Below are positions 37,580 through 49,500 of a stretch of DNA of 64,000 bases, piece by piece. Where the stretch lies: the NCBI GenBank assembly GCA_008360975.2, contig CM039182.1, forward strand, positions 54,820,491 to 54,884,490, in the 5' to 3' direction. Origin of the DNA: Lichenostomus cassidix (lineage: Eukaryota > Chordata > Aves > Passeriformes > Meliphagidae). How positions within the stretch are numbered: position 1 is the first letter of the stretch; the number at the start of each line of letters is the position of its first letter. The notes under the pieces were generated by a model. That model searched no databases, had not been told where the DNA came from, and saw only the letters and a list, made by a program, of their open reading frames with translations. Made by a program: the position numbers and the translations under genes.

Positions 37580-40468
37580 ACAAGGATTATTGAAGTGCAA
37601 ATAGATTTGGGTTTTCTATTTGACCATATCTTTCTCAATACCATGCTGGAAGAATAAGAGATACTCTCATTTTCCTAAAGCACAGGAACTGGCTGTAGAG
37701 TGCAAGCTGATGAAACTTCAGCAGCTGTCTTCTAAGAAGCAGGATTTTTTTCACAATAGACTATCAAGGGACATGTAAATAGTACACCAGACTAACTCTT
37801 AAACAACAGGCTTTCTATTAAATGATCAAACTCAGCTATGAGGGCCTAAGAATAACCTCCTTTGGATGGCAGAGGTGGGACATTGCTCTTCACATACTGT
37901 GAATGTTAAAGTCATGCATAAAACATTTTGCTGGTTGAATGCTCTATTTTTATAGCTTATAATATTTGCAGATAAAATTAAGCTGAAACATTAATATCTT
38001 AAATACTGTGAGGATCAGCCCTTTGGACAATACGGTATATCTCTTTGTATGAACATTTTTAACAGTGCTGCCTTCCAAATGATATAGACTAATTGCTTCA
38101 ATCAGAATAAGAAATACTTCACATTTATAAATAGTTTCTACACAGGGTGATGGAGCATGGTGGTAGGGTAGGAAACATCTAGCTAGAGCCTAAAATGTCT
38201 TCAGACATAATCCTAAAATAATTCTGTATTCAAATGGTAAAATGTTATGCCTCCAACTCAGGCAGCACATCAGCATCCAGATCAGGAGTTATGCCAAACT
38301 AGATGCAATTTAATATGGAAATGAGATGTTGGCCTTGATATTGTGTCATTCTTCTGAATGGGATCACCTGCACCCATATCTCCTAAGAGGAAATTTCAAA
38401 CAGAGTTAGCTCCTTAAACCTTCTAATTAAAATGAGAAATCCCCAGGCTTCCATGACTCAGCCTCGGAAAAAGATTATTAAGAATTTAATAGGGAAAATA
38501 TCGCATCTCAGACCATCTGTGACCCAGTGCTCTGTGAGAATTTAAAGAAAACTGGAGGGAGGAGGTACACGCTCCAAAGCACACTCTAGAAGTATTTTGT
38601 TGGAGCTGCAATAAATCAACATAGTTAGAGTACAACCTTTTTCAGATTTAATTACTGTTACATAATTATTAGCAAAGCAGTCTCCTCTGAAACTGTAAAA
38701 CTCATTACATCAAAAATCCCCAAGCTCCTGATGGAATTCATGAACTAGTTACTCTCTTCCTAGCTCTGGCAAAATGCAATAAGATGCATTTGATTTTGTC
38801 TTCAGCAATATTTTTAGTGAGCATAGCTATTCTATTCTATCTATTGTATTCTGTTCTGTTCTATTCTATTCTAATAATTTTAGTTTGGGGAATATTCCCT
38901 ATTTGCCTTTTTTTATTATAAAACGTGTTCATTTTAATTTGTATGCATTTCTGCTCCTGGCATGGAATCTAGACATAAGCACTTGGGGACAGATATCCTT
39001 TTCCCTTTGTTCAAAGGGATTCACATCTCATTTCCTCCATCATTCTAGTAGCTACTGATTGAACAACAGTATGGATTCTCTGATGAAGTTGACAGAGGAC
39101 AAAATTTTTATTGTCTTCTCCCAGAGGTTTTGCTATGAATACACAATTTCAAAACCTGTCAACGATGTGAACAAATTGCCACCAGGGAAGGCTATTTGGT
39201 GTCTATATCAAGCAAACTGGGACCAGCCCTTTCCCTGGACATTGTTGCCTGGTCAGACACTTTTGACAGCTGCCTCCTGGCTCCTCTGTAGGACAATGGA
39301 GAGATTGCAGGATGCCCTAATGGACTGGCTGACCCCTATATCCATGACATCACTTCATAGATAGAAGCAGTAAGAGGCATCTCCCTCAGAGAGCTGAGAG
39401 AACTGAAGAATGGTGATGGCTATGGCTCCTTTAGAGTCACATTATTTCACGGCTGGTGGGACTGGGCTGGGCAAGAAACAAGGTCTCAGACCAACCAGAT
39501 GAAAAAAAACCAGCAACGCTCCCTTTCCTATTTCTTCCCTCAGTCAGGAAATTGTAATTCTTAAAAGAACTTGGGCTAGCACAGCCCAGCCATCAGCCCT
39601 GGGAGTACTCCTAAAGCTGAGTCCTCAGTTTCTTGTGAACTCATGAGGCACAGCTCTAGGAAAAGCATCATAGCATGTTAAGGGGTAAACCACGAATAAT
39701 CAATCTTTTGATTATTCAAAAATCACAGCACAAAGCGGAAATAATATTTACCTGTTAAAATTGCTATGATAATACTGCCAGATGGGCAAGACCAGCCTGC
39801 TTTTTCTTGAGCTGCATAAAGTTGAGGCATCAGACAGTAACTGCTCTTCCTGTGTTTACCCATGCCAAAATATTATTTTTTTGTTCTATTAGTTGACTTG
39901 AAAAATTGCTAATCTTATCCTAGTAATTTTATATATGCCCAAAATTTCTCAGCTCAATCCAATTTCTTTTACCTGTAGACATAATTGTTGAGATAACACT
40001 TCCCCCAAGGTTTAAACTAGTACCTTACAAAAGTTGAGATACTGAGCTGTACTGGCTCAGGTATATTGGGATATTCACTTTTGCTCTGCATTTAATATAA
40101 CTCAATTATCTTCACAGATGTTTCTTTTGGTAGATATTACAGGTTGCAAAATAACAAGAAATAAAATACAAATTAACTGTACAAAACACTTTAATGTGAT
40201 GTATCCTATATTTAATAAATGATACACTTACAATACTCCAAAAGAGAGATTAAATAAATAAGTAAGAATGAATAGGTGCTGTCTTTCCTGTAAGAGGGCT
40301 CAAGGATCAGGATGTGGATTTCACATGGCACCAGCTGAATTAAAGGTCATTGCACTATGTTTCTGATAGACAATATATGAATAGATTGTTTAGAGAGGAA
40401 GGAAGAATGATAGAGACAGCTTGAAAATGGATTTCTAAACAAAGGAGGAGTCAGGTGTTTGGGGTTTT

Positions 40469-40499
<31 letters not shown>

Positions 40500-40683
40500 G
40501 TTACCTAGGAAAAAACAATTTATTGAAGTGTTCTGGAGAAGTCTGTCTTGAGGAGATCACAAGGAGAAATTACAATAGTTACGGAAAGAGGAACATATAG
40601 TGTAATACTTGTTGGTGGGCTGAAGAAGAAACCACGGTGTATAAAACAGAAGACAAACACAGGACATGGAGAAATCCTGGTAC
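37580..40683. other. Intergenic with TTCTA microsatellite and T-rich tracts
   Basis: A TTCTA-type repeat at 38827-38873 and G/T-rich homopolymer tracts at about 40460-40500. No supported gene. Confidence 0.45.
38827..38873 (+). repeat. Degenerate (TTCTA)n microsatellite
   Basis: About nine units of CTATT/CTGTT-type pentamers with substitutions. Confidence 0.85.
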
Positions 40684-41312
40684 TGTTGGAAAATATATCA
40701 CGTTAAAATTTTTTTATACTTTTAATCAAAGGTTTTGTTTGTCTTTATCCCCGGGAAAAGGAATTTTAGGTTTCTTTCAGGGCATTGTTCTACCAGATGA
40801 GGTCTGGTGGACTCAGCATATCAACAGATTGGGAGTGACCCCGAAGACAACCAGAAAGATAAAGGCTATTAACAGAAAATCCACGGGATATCAGTGACTA
40901 TCACAAACAGCTACCCCAGATGCCACCTCCAGCAGGGCTGAAGACATCCTGGCCCGGAAAGGACTGATAAGAAAAACTGAAGAATGAAGAATCTAATTAG
41001 CATCAAAGGCGAGGAGATTCGGGTCCAATGAGAGACTGAATATCGAGGGTTTGCTCAATTTTGGACCAATGAACACTGACCTAATGCTTTTCTATGTATT
41101 TTCACTGTATAAAATATCTGGAAAATGGAGTAAAAGCTATGTATCCTGGAATGATTCTCTCTGCACACCCGGGCTGTGTGGAAGAGATGATCTCTGTGGT
41201 ACATCCTGGCCAGAACAACATCTTGGCCAGATAATATAGTAATGCCTTGACTCTCTAACATTAAAAATATTGTTGGAGAGTTTTTGGGTTTTGTCCCACA
41301 GATTCGGTGACA
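40684..41312 (+). mobile_element. ERV LTR, left arm of inverted pair (629 bp)
   Basis: Starts TGTTGGAAAATATATCACG and ends CAGATTCGGTGACA. TATAAAA at 41108-41114 and ATTAAA at 41260-41265, followed by a T/G-rich stretch, fit U3, R and U5 of an LTR of ERV1 type (4-bp target sites would fit). A reverse-complement copy lies at 44252-44876. The arms differ at only one base (41117) outside a ~45 bp block at 41257-41301. No primer-binding site or gag follows it, so it is not the end of a provirus. Flanks: GTAC on the left, TCAG on the right. Open frames 40637-40897 and 41051-41239 recur in the other arm simply because the DNA does. Confidence 0.8.
41108..41114 (+). promoter_or_regulatory. LTR TATA box (left arm)
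   Basis: TATAAAA about 424 bp into the LTR. The right arm keeps the same motif and differs three bases further on. Confidence 0.55.
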
Positions 41313-44251
41313 TCAGCACAGCCCCCCTCTTGCAAAATATCTTTGCCAGACCTCTCCTGGACAGCAAAGGCATAAGCATACCATTTCAACTAGGCTGGCC
41401 ACAGATGAGAAAAAAGCATCCGAGATCAAAGCACTAACAACGCTGAAGCCCTGATTGTGAAGGAGTTCAACAAAACAAGTCTTGATCTAGGCTATTCTAG
41501 GATTTCAGGTTATTCTGACTAATTTCTAACCTCACTTTTGGGACACCCCCAGATTAAATTACTGTGAAAGAACTGAGACAGATGGAGGGAGGAAAATAGA
41601 AGCAGGCAGTCAATTATAAGTTAAGTCTTACTCTTTCCAGCACTCCTGACATCAATAAGCCGTGTCCACCAGAAGGGCATCACAGTGAAAGAGAGCTCAC
41701 AGATATATTTCACGGCATTTACACAATAATTTCCTGAAATGGGAGGGAGCGGGGGAGCTGCCTTCTTTATTTTAGTACTGTCAACTGTTAGTACAGAGAG
41801 TCTCTCTCTGGTGCGTTATGTTCTCATGAGCTGGCAGATCTGTTGGGAATATAATGAGGTCTGTGCATGCACCTTCATTTCGAACAACTTACTCCTCAGA
41901 TGCTCTCCTGATTTTCTTGAGGCGTAAGGACCAGTTGACTATGCAAATTAAATGAGAGAATGTAGAAAATGAGTTTGACACAAAGGGAGTTGCTGGCAAA
42001 TGCCACCGCTTCCTCCAGGCATAATGGTAAGAGACAGCTGCTTCTGCCAGCCCAGAAGCAGTAGCTGAGGGGGCTATCACAGCTCATTTGAAAATCTTTA
42101 GTCTGATGAATAACTAGGCAAATGCTGCATATAACTTACAAGGGAGGACCCCCAAATCAAGGGCTTCAAATCTTGCTCTGGTATACCATGTTATCATCCA
42201 CTGTAAATGCACACAGGAGTGATGCCAGATTACGTTTGTAGCAGTTTATGAGTTTATCGTCTTCAAGTCCTTTGTAACAGGAGGTGCAAGACAAGAAATG
42301 GACTGTGAATGTGTATGAAGCATTGTCCTTTGCAATTTCCAAAAGTGCTATTTTAAGAATACAGTTGTCAGTTTTTGCAGCGAGATGTTACTTTTTGGAT
42401 CAAACATTTTGATATGTGAACAATCCAATGACAGTAGAATAAATAATCACAAAAATATTTAATCATCGTACACAATAGTTTTATTTTAAATTTTCATTAC
42501 AGAGTGATTCTCTGGAGTAATTATCATGGCAATTGTAACTCAGATACGTGTGTTTTGTCAATCTGTCTAATAAATAGTAGCAGAGTTCTGTAACTGACAT
42601 GCATACATAAATACTTTAGAACTTAGTGATTCTTAAATTGTTTGGAAGTAGTTATAGCAACCAGTAAATACTGATACTTTTCTTATACCTCAAAAAGTAT
42701 CTGTCACTTGGAGAACTGATACGCTTAGTGTATCACTTTGTGGAAAAAACAAACAAACAAAAAAACCCAAAAAACCAAAAAAACCAAAAACCTCACAAAT
42801 GTTTACTGGTAGTATTAAAGGAATGGCTTGATGTTTTTCAGCTTTGCGCATAATAGCTGCCTGGAGTGCCACGTTATGATCAGCACACAAATACAAAATA
42901 AAATCATTCCATAGGGGAAGACCTTCATTTCAAGCAAGGGAAAAAACAAACTTCTTAATAGTAAATTATTACAAGCATACCATGTTGGAAAAAACAAAAA
43001 TGGACATTTGTACACTTACTTCTCCTGAGCGGATAGGTGTCGGCGTTTTAATTGCGGTCTCAGCTTTGTTCATGCGAAGTCCCATTAATTGAACAGAAAA
43101 CATCATCTTTTTATACTGTTACAAACTTTACTTAGCCGTTACAAGAACTTGGTTTCCAGGGTTACATGTTTTACTTTCTTAATGGGTCACTGATCACCAT
43201 CATCATTCCCAATCCCTCCTGCTAATCACGTAAACATAGTCTTGCCTCAATAAGTCTCAACCCCTGCCAGGGGCAATTCAGTTTATCTCTCACATTAACT
43301 GATGACAAAAGACTTCTGCTGCTGCTGGACTTCGCAGCTAAGACCTTGCACTCCCACAGACAGAGGCACCTGATACTTTCCAAAATCCCATAGTGAACAA
43401 GCGGTAAATAAAATTCACGTTTCCTGATTTTTCTACCCTTTCCTAAGCACTTCCCAGGAAATGTGATAAATCTCAACTGAGATAAATGTCAAATGTGCTC
43501 GCCAATAGAAGGCTAGATCACTATGGCAAGATTCTGCCCTTTTTCCTATCAGCAAAACTCCTTTAAAACACATTGGATTTACTCGAGTATTTATGGGGAT
43601 AAGCATAAAAACTTGCATGTATTTATGCCAAAGTTCAACGTCCTCCACACTTCTACCCAGTAACAAATCCAAACATCATACTCTTAAAACATTCCCTCCT
43701 TTTCTATTTCCATCAGAACACTTCATACTTGTGAGTTGGCTCTATTACTACAATTTAAATGCGTAAGAAAAACCAAGATGAAATAGATGTCCCAAAAAGT
43801 TACAAAGTAAGCAGAAACCCAGTAATTCACCTTCTGAACTGAGATGAATCCATATTCCTTAAATCAGATTTCAGACATGTGACTGAGCTACTTTGGCTTA
43901 ATGGCTGGTATACATCAGCTGAGCCCCAGTGAAAGTAGTTTAAATTAACATGTGCTACCCTACATTTGCAACAGCTCAGCTGCTACACAGGAACTCATTA
44001 AGCTATGGTAACTTGCTCAAGAGGCTGAAGCCTCAATCTGATGCTCTTACCCAGTGGCCCACATAACTGCCCAAATCCTGCTGTCTACTTCCATGCCAAT
44101 GAACCTCCTGAGCCCATCTTTCATAAAGTAAGGATGTGCCCAAGAAATTAGGCTCAGTACAATTTTCCAGTAAGATGCTTCAGAAGATTTATTCAGATAA
44201 GCAGTGAGATCTGGATCTCCCTGCAATTCAAATAAATTCCATGGATGGAAC
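41313..44251. other. 2.9 kb spacer between inverted LTRs
   Basis: Unique-looking AT-rich DNA with no retroviral coding, primer-binding site or polypurine tract. An A/C-rich stretch lies at 42747-42790. The segment may have been inverted by recombination between the flanking LTRs. No gene recognised. Confidence 0.55.
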
Positions 44252-44876
44252 TGTCACCGAATCTGCGGGAAAAACAAAAATTCTCCAACAACATTTTAAT
44301 GTCAGAGAGTCAAGGCATTACTATATTATCTGGCCAAGATGTTGTTCTGGCCAGGATGTACCACAGAGATCATCTCTTCCACACAGCCCGGGTGTGCAGA
44401 GAGAATCATTCCAGGATACATAGCTTTTACTCCATTTTCCAGCTATTTTATACAGTGAAAATACATAGAAAAGCATTAGGTCAGTGTTCATTGGTCCAAA
44501 ATTGAGCAAACCCTCGATATTCAGTCTCTCATTGGACCCGAATCTCCTCGCCTTTGATGCTAATTAGATTCTTCATTCTTCAGTTTTTCTTATCAGTCCT
44601 TTCCGGGCCAGGATGTCTTCAGCCCTGCTGGAGGTGGCATCTGGGGTAGCTGTTTGTGATAGTCACTGATATCCCGTGGATTTTCTGTTAATAGCCTTTA
44701 TCTTTCTGGTTGTCTTCGGGGTCACTCCCAATCTGTTGATATGCTGAGTCCACCAGACCTCATCTGGTAGAACAATGCCCTGAAAGAAACCTAAAATTCC
44801 TTTTCCCGGGGATAAAGACAAACAAAACCTTTGATTAAAAGTATAAAAAAATTTTAACGTGATATATTTTCCAACA
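44252..44876 (-). mobile_element. ERV LTR, right arm of inverted pair (625 bp)
   Basis: Reverse complement of 40684-41312. On the minus strand it runs from TGTTGGAAAATATATC (44876) to GATTCGGTGACA (44252). It has one substitution (44443) over about 580 bp, but its U5 block (about 44265-44305) has several substitutions and is 4 bp shorter. Flanks on the plus strand: GAAC on the left, CTGA on the right. These do not match each other but pair with those of the left arm. Confidence 0.8.
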
Positions 44877-46063
44877 CTGACAGCAACCACTCTGAATCAC
44901 CAACAGCTGATGACACCTCAAACGTGTCTCTGATAGACAACAGCCATCAGGAACCTCTTTCTCATTCTTCTTGAGGAGCTCAGTGGATATTTGATAAACC
45001 TAACCTCCTAATTCTAGGTGTGGTCATGCCTCTGATAGGTACTTCCAGGCTGTTATTTGATGTACTATGGTCTCAGGATGTAAAAGCCACTTTTTCTGCC
45101 ACAGCTCCATGTCCTTTTACTCTGAGTTTGGATATAACTGGGGTTGTGCTGGATGTGGTTTCCCAGCTATAAGAGAAATCCAGGCACAGATGAACAATGT
45201 CAAACCAACACAGATGCTGACTTATCAAACAAGTGTCAGTTGCAAGTACTGTTAATGAAAAAAAAGCTAATCCTGTGCCTATGGTTTTGGCCTTATTTAC
45301 TATTGGTGTTGATGACCATGCCACAGCTGGTGCCAGTTTTCAAAAAAGAGAAAGCATGCTGGGAATCTCTGACAATTTTATTAACAAAGTTGATCAGAAA
45401 ACTTCCAACAAAGCAGAATTGCTTTGAAATATCTTGTTTTGTTATAAGATATACTTTGTTGAATGTTTTTTTTCAAGCAGGAGAAAGAGGGAAGGTATAA
45501 GTAATATTGTGACCTCTGCAGGCTTGCAACATAGTGAATAGGGCTGTGGCATGGGATGCTGGTGTTCATGGCCTGCTCTTTTTTGGAATGGGCTTAGTTT
45601 ATTGCTCTTGCTCTTAGTTAGGTAATCCATCAATCAGACTTGAATCTAGGGGCATAAATCCACTGTGATCACACTTCAGCAGGCTTTCTTAAGTAACCAT
45701 GAGCTTGGTGTTAATGGAGTTTGATGTGGTTGAAGAAGAGAGACGACTTTGAAAACAAACACTGTTGCTCATTCAGACATGACAATGTTCTGCAACAAGA
45801 TTACTGAAATTTAAACGTATGTGCAGCATATTGCCTTTATCTAGTTGATGTGTTCAAGCCAATCACAGTGTATGCACTACTCTGGGTATATTGTGCAAAC
45901 ACTCAGCAGCGGCTCACTTAAAAGTGATCTATACACCCTTGTCAAAATTTGGGCTCTTCAGCTGTTTATAAGTTTTATAGGCTTTTTAAAAGATTTCTAA
46001 AGTTGATGTTGTAACATCTTACTATGTTTTGGTCCTGTTGTCTCTAAAAGAGGTATTGGAAGA
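44877..46063. other. Intergenic, unassigned open frames
   Basis: Plus-strand frames 45144-45500 and 45233-45427 overlap in different registers, and I recognise neither. Possibly an old retroposed fragment. No poly(A) or splice evidence. Confidence 0.4.
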
Positions 46064-46536
46064 TGATTCGCCCCAATCGAGCTCAGAGACACTTCAGAGA
46101 CCAAGTCAGAGAAGTGGGTATTTGCTTTATTCGGTGCACCGGATGTGTGGGGAATTGTTTCTACCAAACACACATACCTCATTACCCCAGAGACACAGTG
46201 TTATAGGTAAAATCATGAATATTAATTACATTCTTCAGGATAGGAGTGGTTATACAAATCATTTCTCAGAAGTCATTAATATCATTAGCATGTGCACCAC
46301 GCATGCTCCATGTATCCTGGTGGTCTTTGGAGACCCCCAAAGCCCCCTCCAAGGTGACGGTCCTCCATGGGATGATTCAGTGGTTTCTGTGCTGGTTTCA
46401 AATGCATGCTTAGCTGATAAGCCATCAGGCCAGAGCTGTTACCTACAATTTGAATTTGAATTAAGAGTTCAGCCTTCAGCCCTGGAGGCCACAGACAGGC
46501 GCCTGTGCTGGTGGAAGGGGGCAAAAGCTCAGAGAA
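46064..46536 (-). mobile_element. ERV LTR, minus strand, copy D2 (~470 bp)
   Basis: Fuller copy of the family at 37176-37579. On the minus strand it begins near TGAGCTTTTGCC, carries AATAAA at 46126-46131 and ends GGGGCGAATCA. Sequence beyond the end is not a primer-binding site, so this is not a 5' proviral LTR. A long plus-strand open frame (46029-46562) crosses it by chance and is broken in the other copy. Confidence 0.65.
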
Positions 46537-49500
46537 TCTTTCTCAAAGATAAGAGCTTTTAAAAAATATGCTTTCGTGTTTAGGAGTCTGAACTGGTTTA
46601 GGCAGGTCTGACCTGTGGATGTCTTTTTTTTTAATGCACTGGTTATATCTGTAGTTCTGTGAATGCATATAGATATTCCTCAGTCTTAGGCAGGATATGA
46701 TAATCCCAAGTGGTGTGAGTGGTTTGGGATGGCTTTGGGCTGTTGTGCCTGTGTGGGAACCATCTTGAACTGCTTTTCTGCCAGTAAGAGTAAACTGATT
46801 TCATATGCCTACAGACCATTCTGCAAATGAGCCTCTGTAGTGACCAGGAAACCTAAAATTGAAGCCATATGGAAATTTACTGTGCATATTAAATTGCATG
46901 CATCAGTGTTAACAACGTTTTGATTTGTGGCTGCAAGTAATAAATCAATTACATTAATTTTGTAGCTGCAAGCTAAACTATCCAGAATTACATTTTAATA
47001 ACCAGCATCATGTTCACTGGTAAAATTTAAATGCATTTAGGAAAAAGTCTGAAGATTTTTTCTTAAAAAATAAATGTTAAATTATATTTTGAGACTGAAT
47101 TTATTTTGTAATTCTCTAGATATTTAAAAGTAAATTGTCTCATAGCAATTGAGTGAACTGGAGGCCAGATTACCTACCCATGATGCAGGAACTGGGGTAA
47201 ATCACAGATGAAATGGACAAACCAAGCAAAGACTCTCTTTTTTCTAGTATTACCTTCACACATACTGCCCTGCAGGAGAAAAGGGACAGGTATAACACTG
47301 ATCTGGGATATCTGAGCAGAGGGATTATCCCTCCTCGTGTGCAGTCCTTCCTTGCCAATAACTTATCCTTTTTGGAGAAGAAGTTTCTTCCCAGACAATT
47401 GTTGGTGACTTTTAGAAGGCAGAGGCTGTTAGTGAGTGTATGCTTGCAGTCTGGATCTGCTAGAAATGTGTGTGGTCCCATATAAAATACTTTCTCTTAG
47501 GCCTTGTCTCATTAATAACATATTTAATATATTAAAACTAATTCTGTAGTGTTATTTTTGCCCAGAAGAATGTTAATTTGAAGGGAGAACACATCCCAAC
47601 ATATGGATAGCAAAAAGACCACAGTATCAGTAAGATATTGCACTCAGGCAGCATGTACTCTTAATCTCTCATGGAGGCCACTAGGCATATCTTAAATGAA
47701 CCACTGAAGAGCTTTTCCATAAGGCTGTGCCTGTGGTAGAGACCATTACTCATGGCAGAGTCACCGTTTTACAGAATGCGCTGACATCTGTGCACTCGAG
47801 TACCTGAGGGTACAGGGAACCTGTGATTAAGTAAGATGTGGATGTATGGTACAGCAGCATCATCTCCTCTAGGGCATCTTTTGCAGGCTCAGCTGTTTGA
47901 AGTGGCTGTTAATCCAGCATGAAGGCTGAAGTAACTGTCACAGGGTAGATGACCTGCTGTGTGAATCAACCACCTCATTCAAAATGGGGATAGATGGAGT
48001 TGTATTTGGGACTTATACAATACTTACTGTCAAGACAAAGCAGACTGGTATTCCAGCTCACGTGTAGCATGCCTGTTTCTAATTACCTTGCCTGAGGAGG
48101 TAATTAGCTGAATTTGTTGTGACCACAAAGTTTCTTTTTCCTCCCAGAAGTCAAGCGCTTCCTCACCTGTATTTCTGCAGGGTGCTGTGGTGCATCTTGC
48201 ACTAAATTACTCTATCCACTAGGAAAGACGTTGTCATACTTCTGGTGGTGTCTGTTCACATCCTGCTTCACTCTTTATGTTGGGGCTGTGGTTTTGTGGC
48301 TGCAATATTTGTCATTCTGATTTCTGGGCTTAGTTATATTAAGGTTCTCCTATAGTGAGAGTGTGAGATGAGGCACAGGGACAGCTTTATCCTTTTAGCT
48401 AAGCTTCTATTATTTTATTGAATAAGGGAAAAATTGAGAGTGCACTATGAATAGAATATATGAAATTCAGGAGTTGCGAGAACATGATGGTTATTGCTTA
48501 TTTGAACCCATAGGCTGAAAATTTGTGTATCTAAACACCTGGGAACTTGTGGCTGGACATATTGACTGGCTATTCACTCCCTGTCTTACCGCATTCATAA
48601 ATTTCTGCCATTTTAGCATCAAAATTAATGTAACTACATGCATTCAAAAGATTTTTCCCCACTTTCTGATGGAAACCTGCAAAATCTGTATCCCAATGGG
48701 TGTAGGTGTGCCTCTGATGGGTGTGAAGTGAACTAAAATGGTTATTATATCTATTGTGGGGAAAATACTTGCTTCTCTAAAGTAGTGTCTGTTACTAAGA
48801 CAAAGATGCTAAGCACAAGATCACCTCTCCTCGTGAGTCCAGAAGGGAAGGGCTTTTCATCGTGGCTGACAGGAACTCTCCCTCAGAATTTGGGACTGCA
48901 ATCTTAATTGCTTAATAATTGAAATTAACAAGACTCCTGCTTCTGGTGTTCTCAATGTCTAGGCAATGCTTTTCTTTCCTACAGGCTCTTCTCCCAGTGT
49001 GAGGCAGATATCGACTAGCATTCATATGGGCCTCTCCCTGGATTCTGAGGAAGATCCTGTCAGAGTCTCTTTGTTTGCAAGCTGTCTGCCCAACAGAAAT
49101 GTCACTTCAGTGGCATCTAAGCATTATGCATCTGCTCATGTGTCTGTAAATAAATAATATTGCGGATAAGGCTATGCTTATCTTCCCATGTGATTTAGAC
49201 TCCAATCTGGTATCTGCTGAATTCCAACAGAACAAGAGTGGACCCAAGTCCTAATATTCCTGCTTTCAATAATACAAAATTTATGATATAATCTGTGGTT
49301 TAGCCTGTATTATCTATCTGTACAAGGACCTCCAATCCAGCTGATTATTAGAATTTGCATTTGCAAATGGAATGTCCAAGCACTTCAGAATTAATAACCT
49401 TTTATATGTAGATATACTTATAGATCAGGAAATGTCATCAGTTTCAAAAATACTATTTTACCTACTAATCATTTTTGATTTCAAAAAATACCAAGAGGGG

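Noticed and set aside
40637..40897. Open frame whose sequence recurs at 44663-44890, suggesting a conserved protein
   Set aside because: The DNA itself is a near-identical LTR copy, so the shared frame says nothing about coding. It lies in LTR U3 and begins outside the repeat.
40684..44876. A single DNA transposon with 625-bp terminal inverted repeats
   Set aside because: The arms have LTR architecture (TG...CA ends, TATA, polyadenylation signal), there is no transposase between them, and the outer flanks GTAC and CTGA are not a target-site duplication.
45144..45500. Possible retroposed gene fragment (118- and 64-codon overlapping frames)
   Set aside because: No family recognised, two registers compete, and there is no poly(A) tail or splice signal. 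Only a protein search could decide.
37176..46536. One 9.4 kb provirus bounded by the two minus-strand LTRs
   Set aside because: No primer-binding site follows the right copy, no polypurine tract or gag/pol/env is seen between them, and a different LTR family occupies the middle.
46029..46562. Plus-strand open frame of 177 codons
   Set aside because: It is antisense through LTR copy D2 and broken in copy D1, so it is not a conserved protein.
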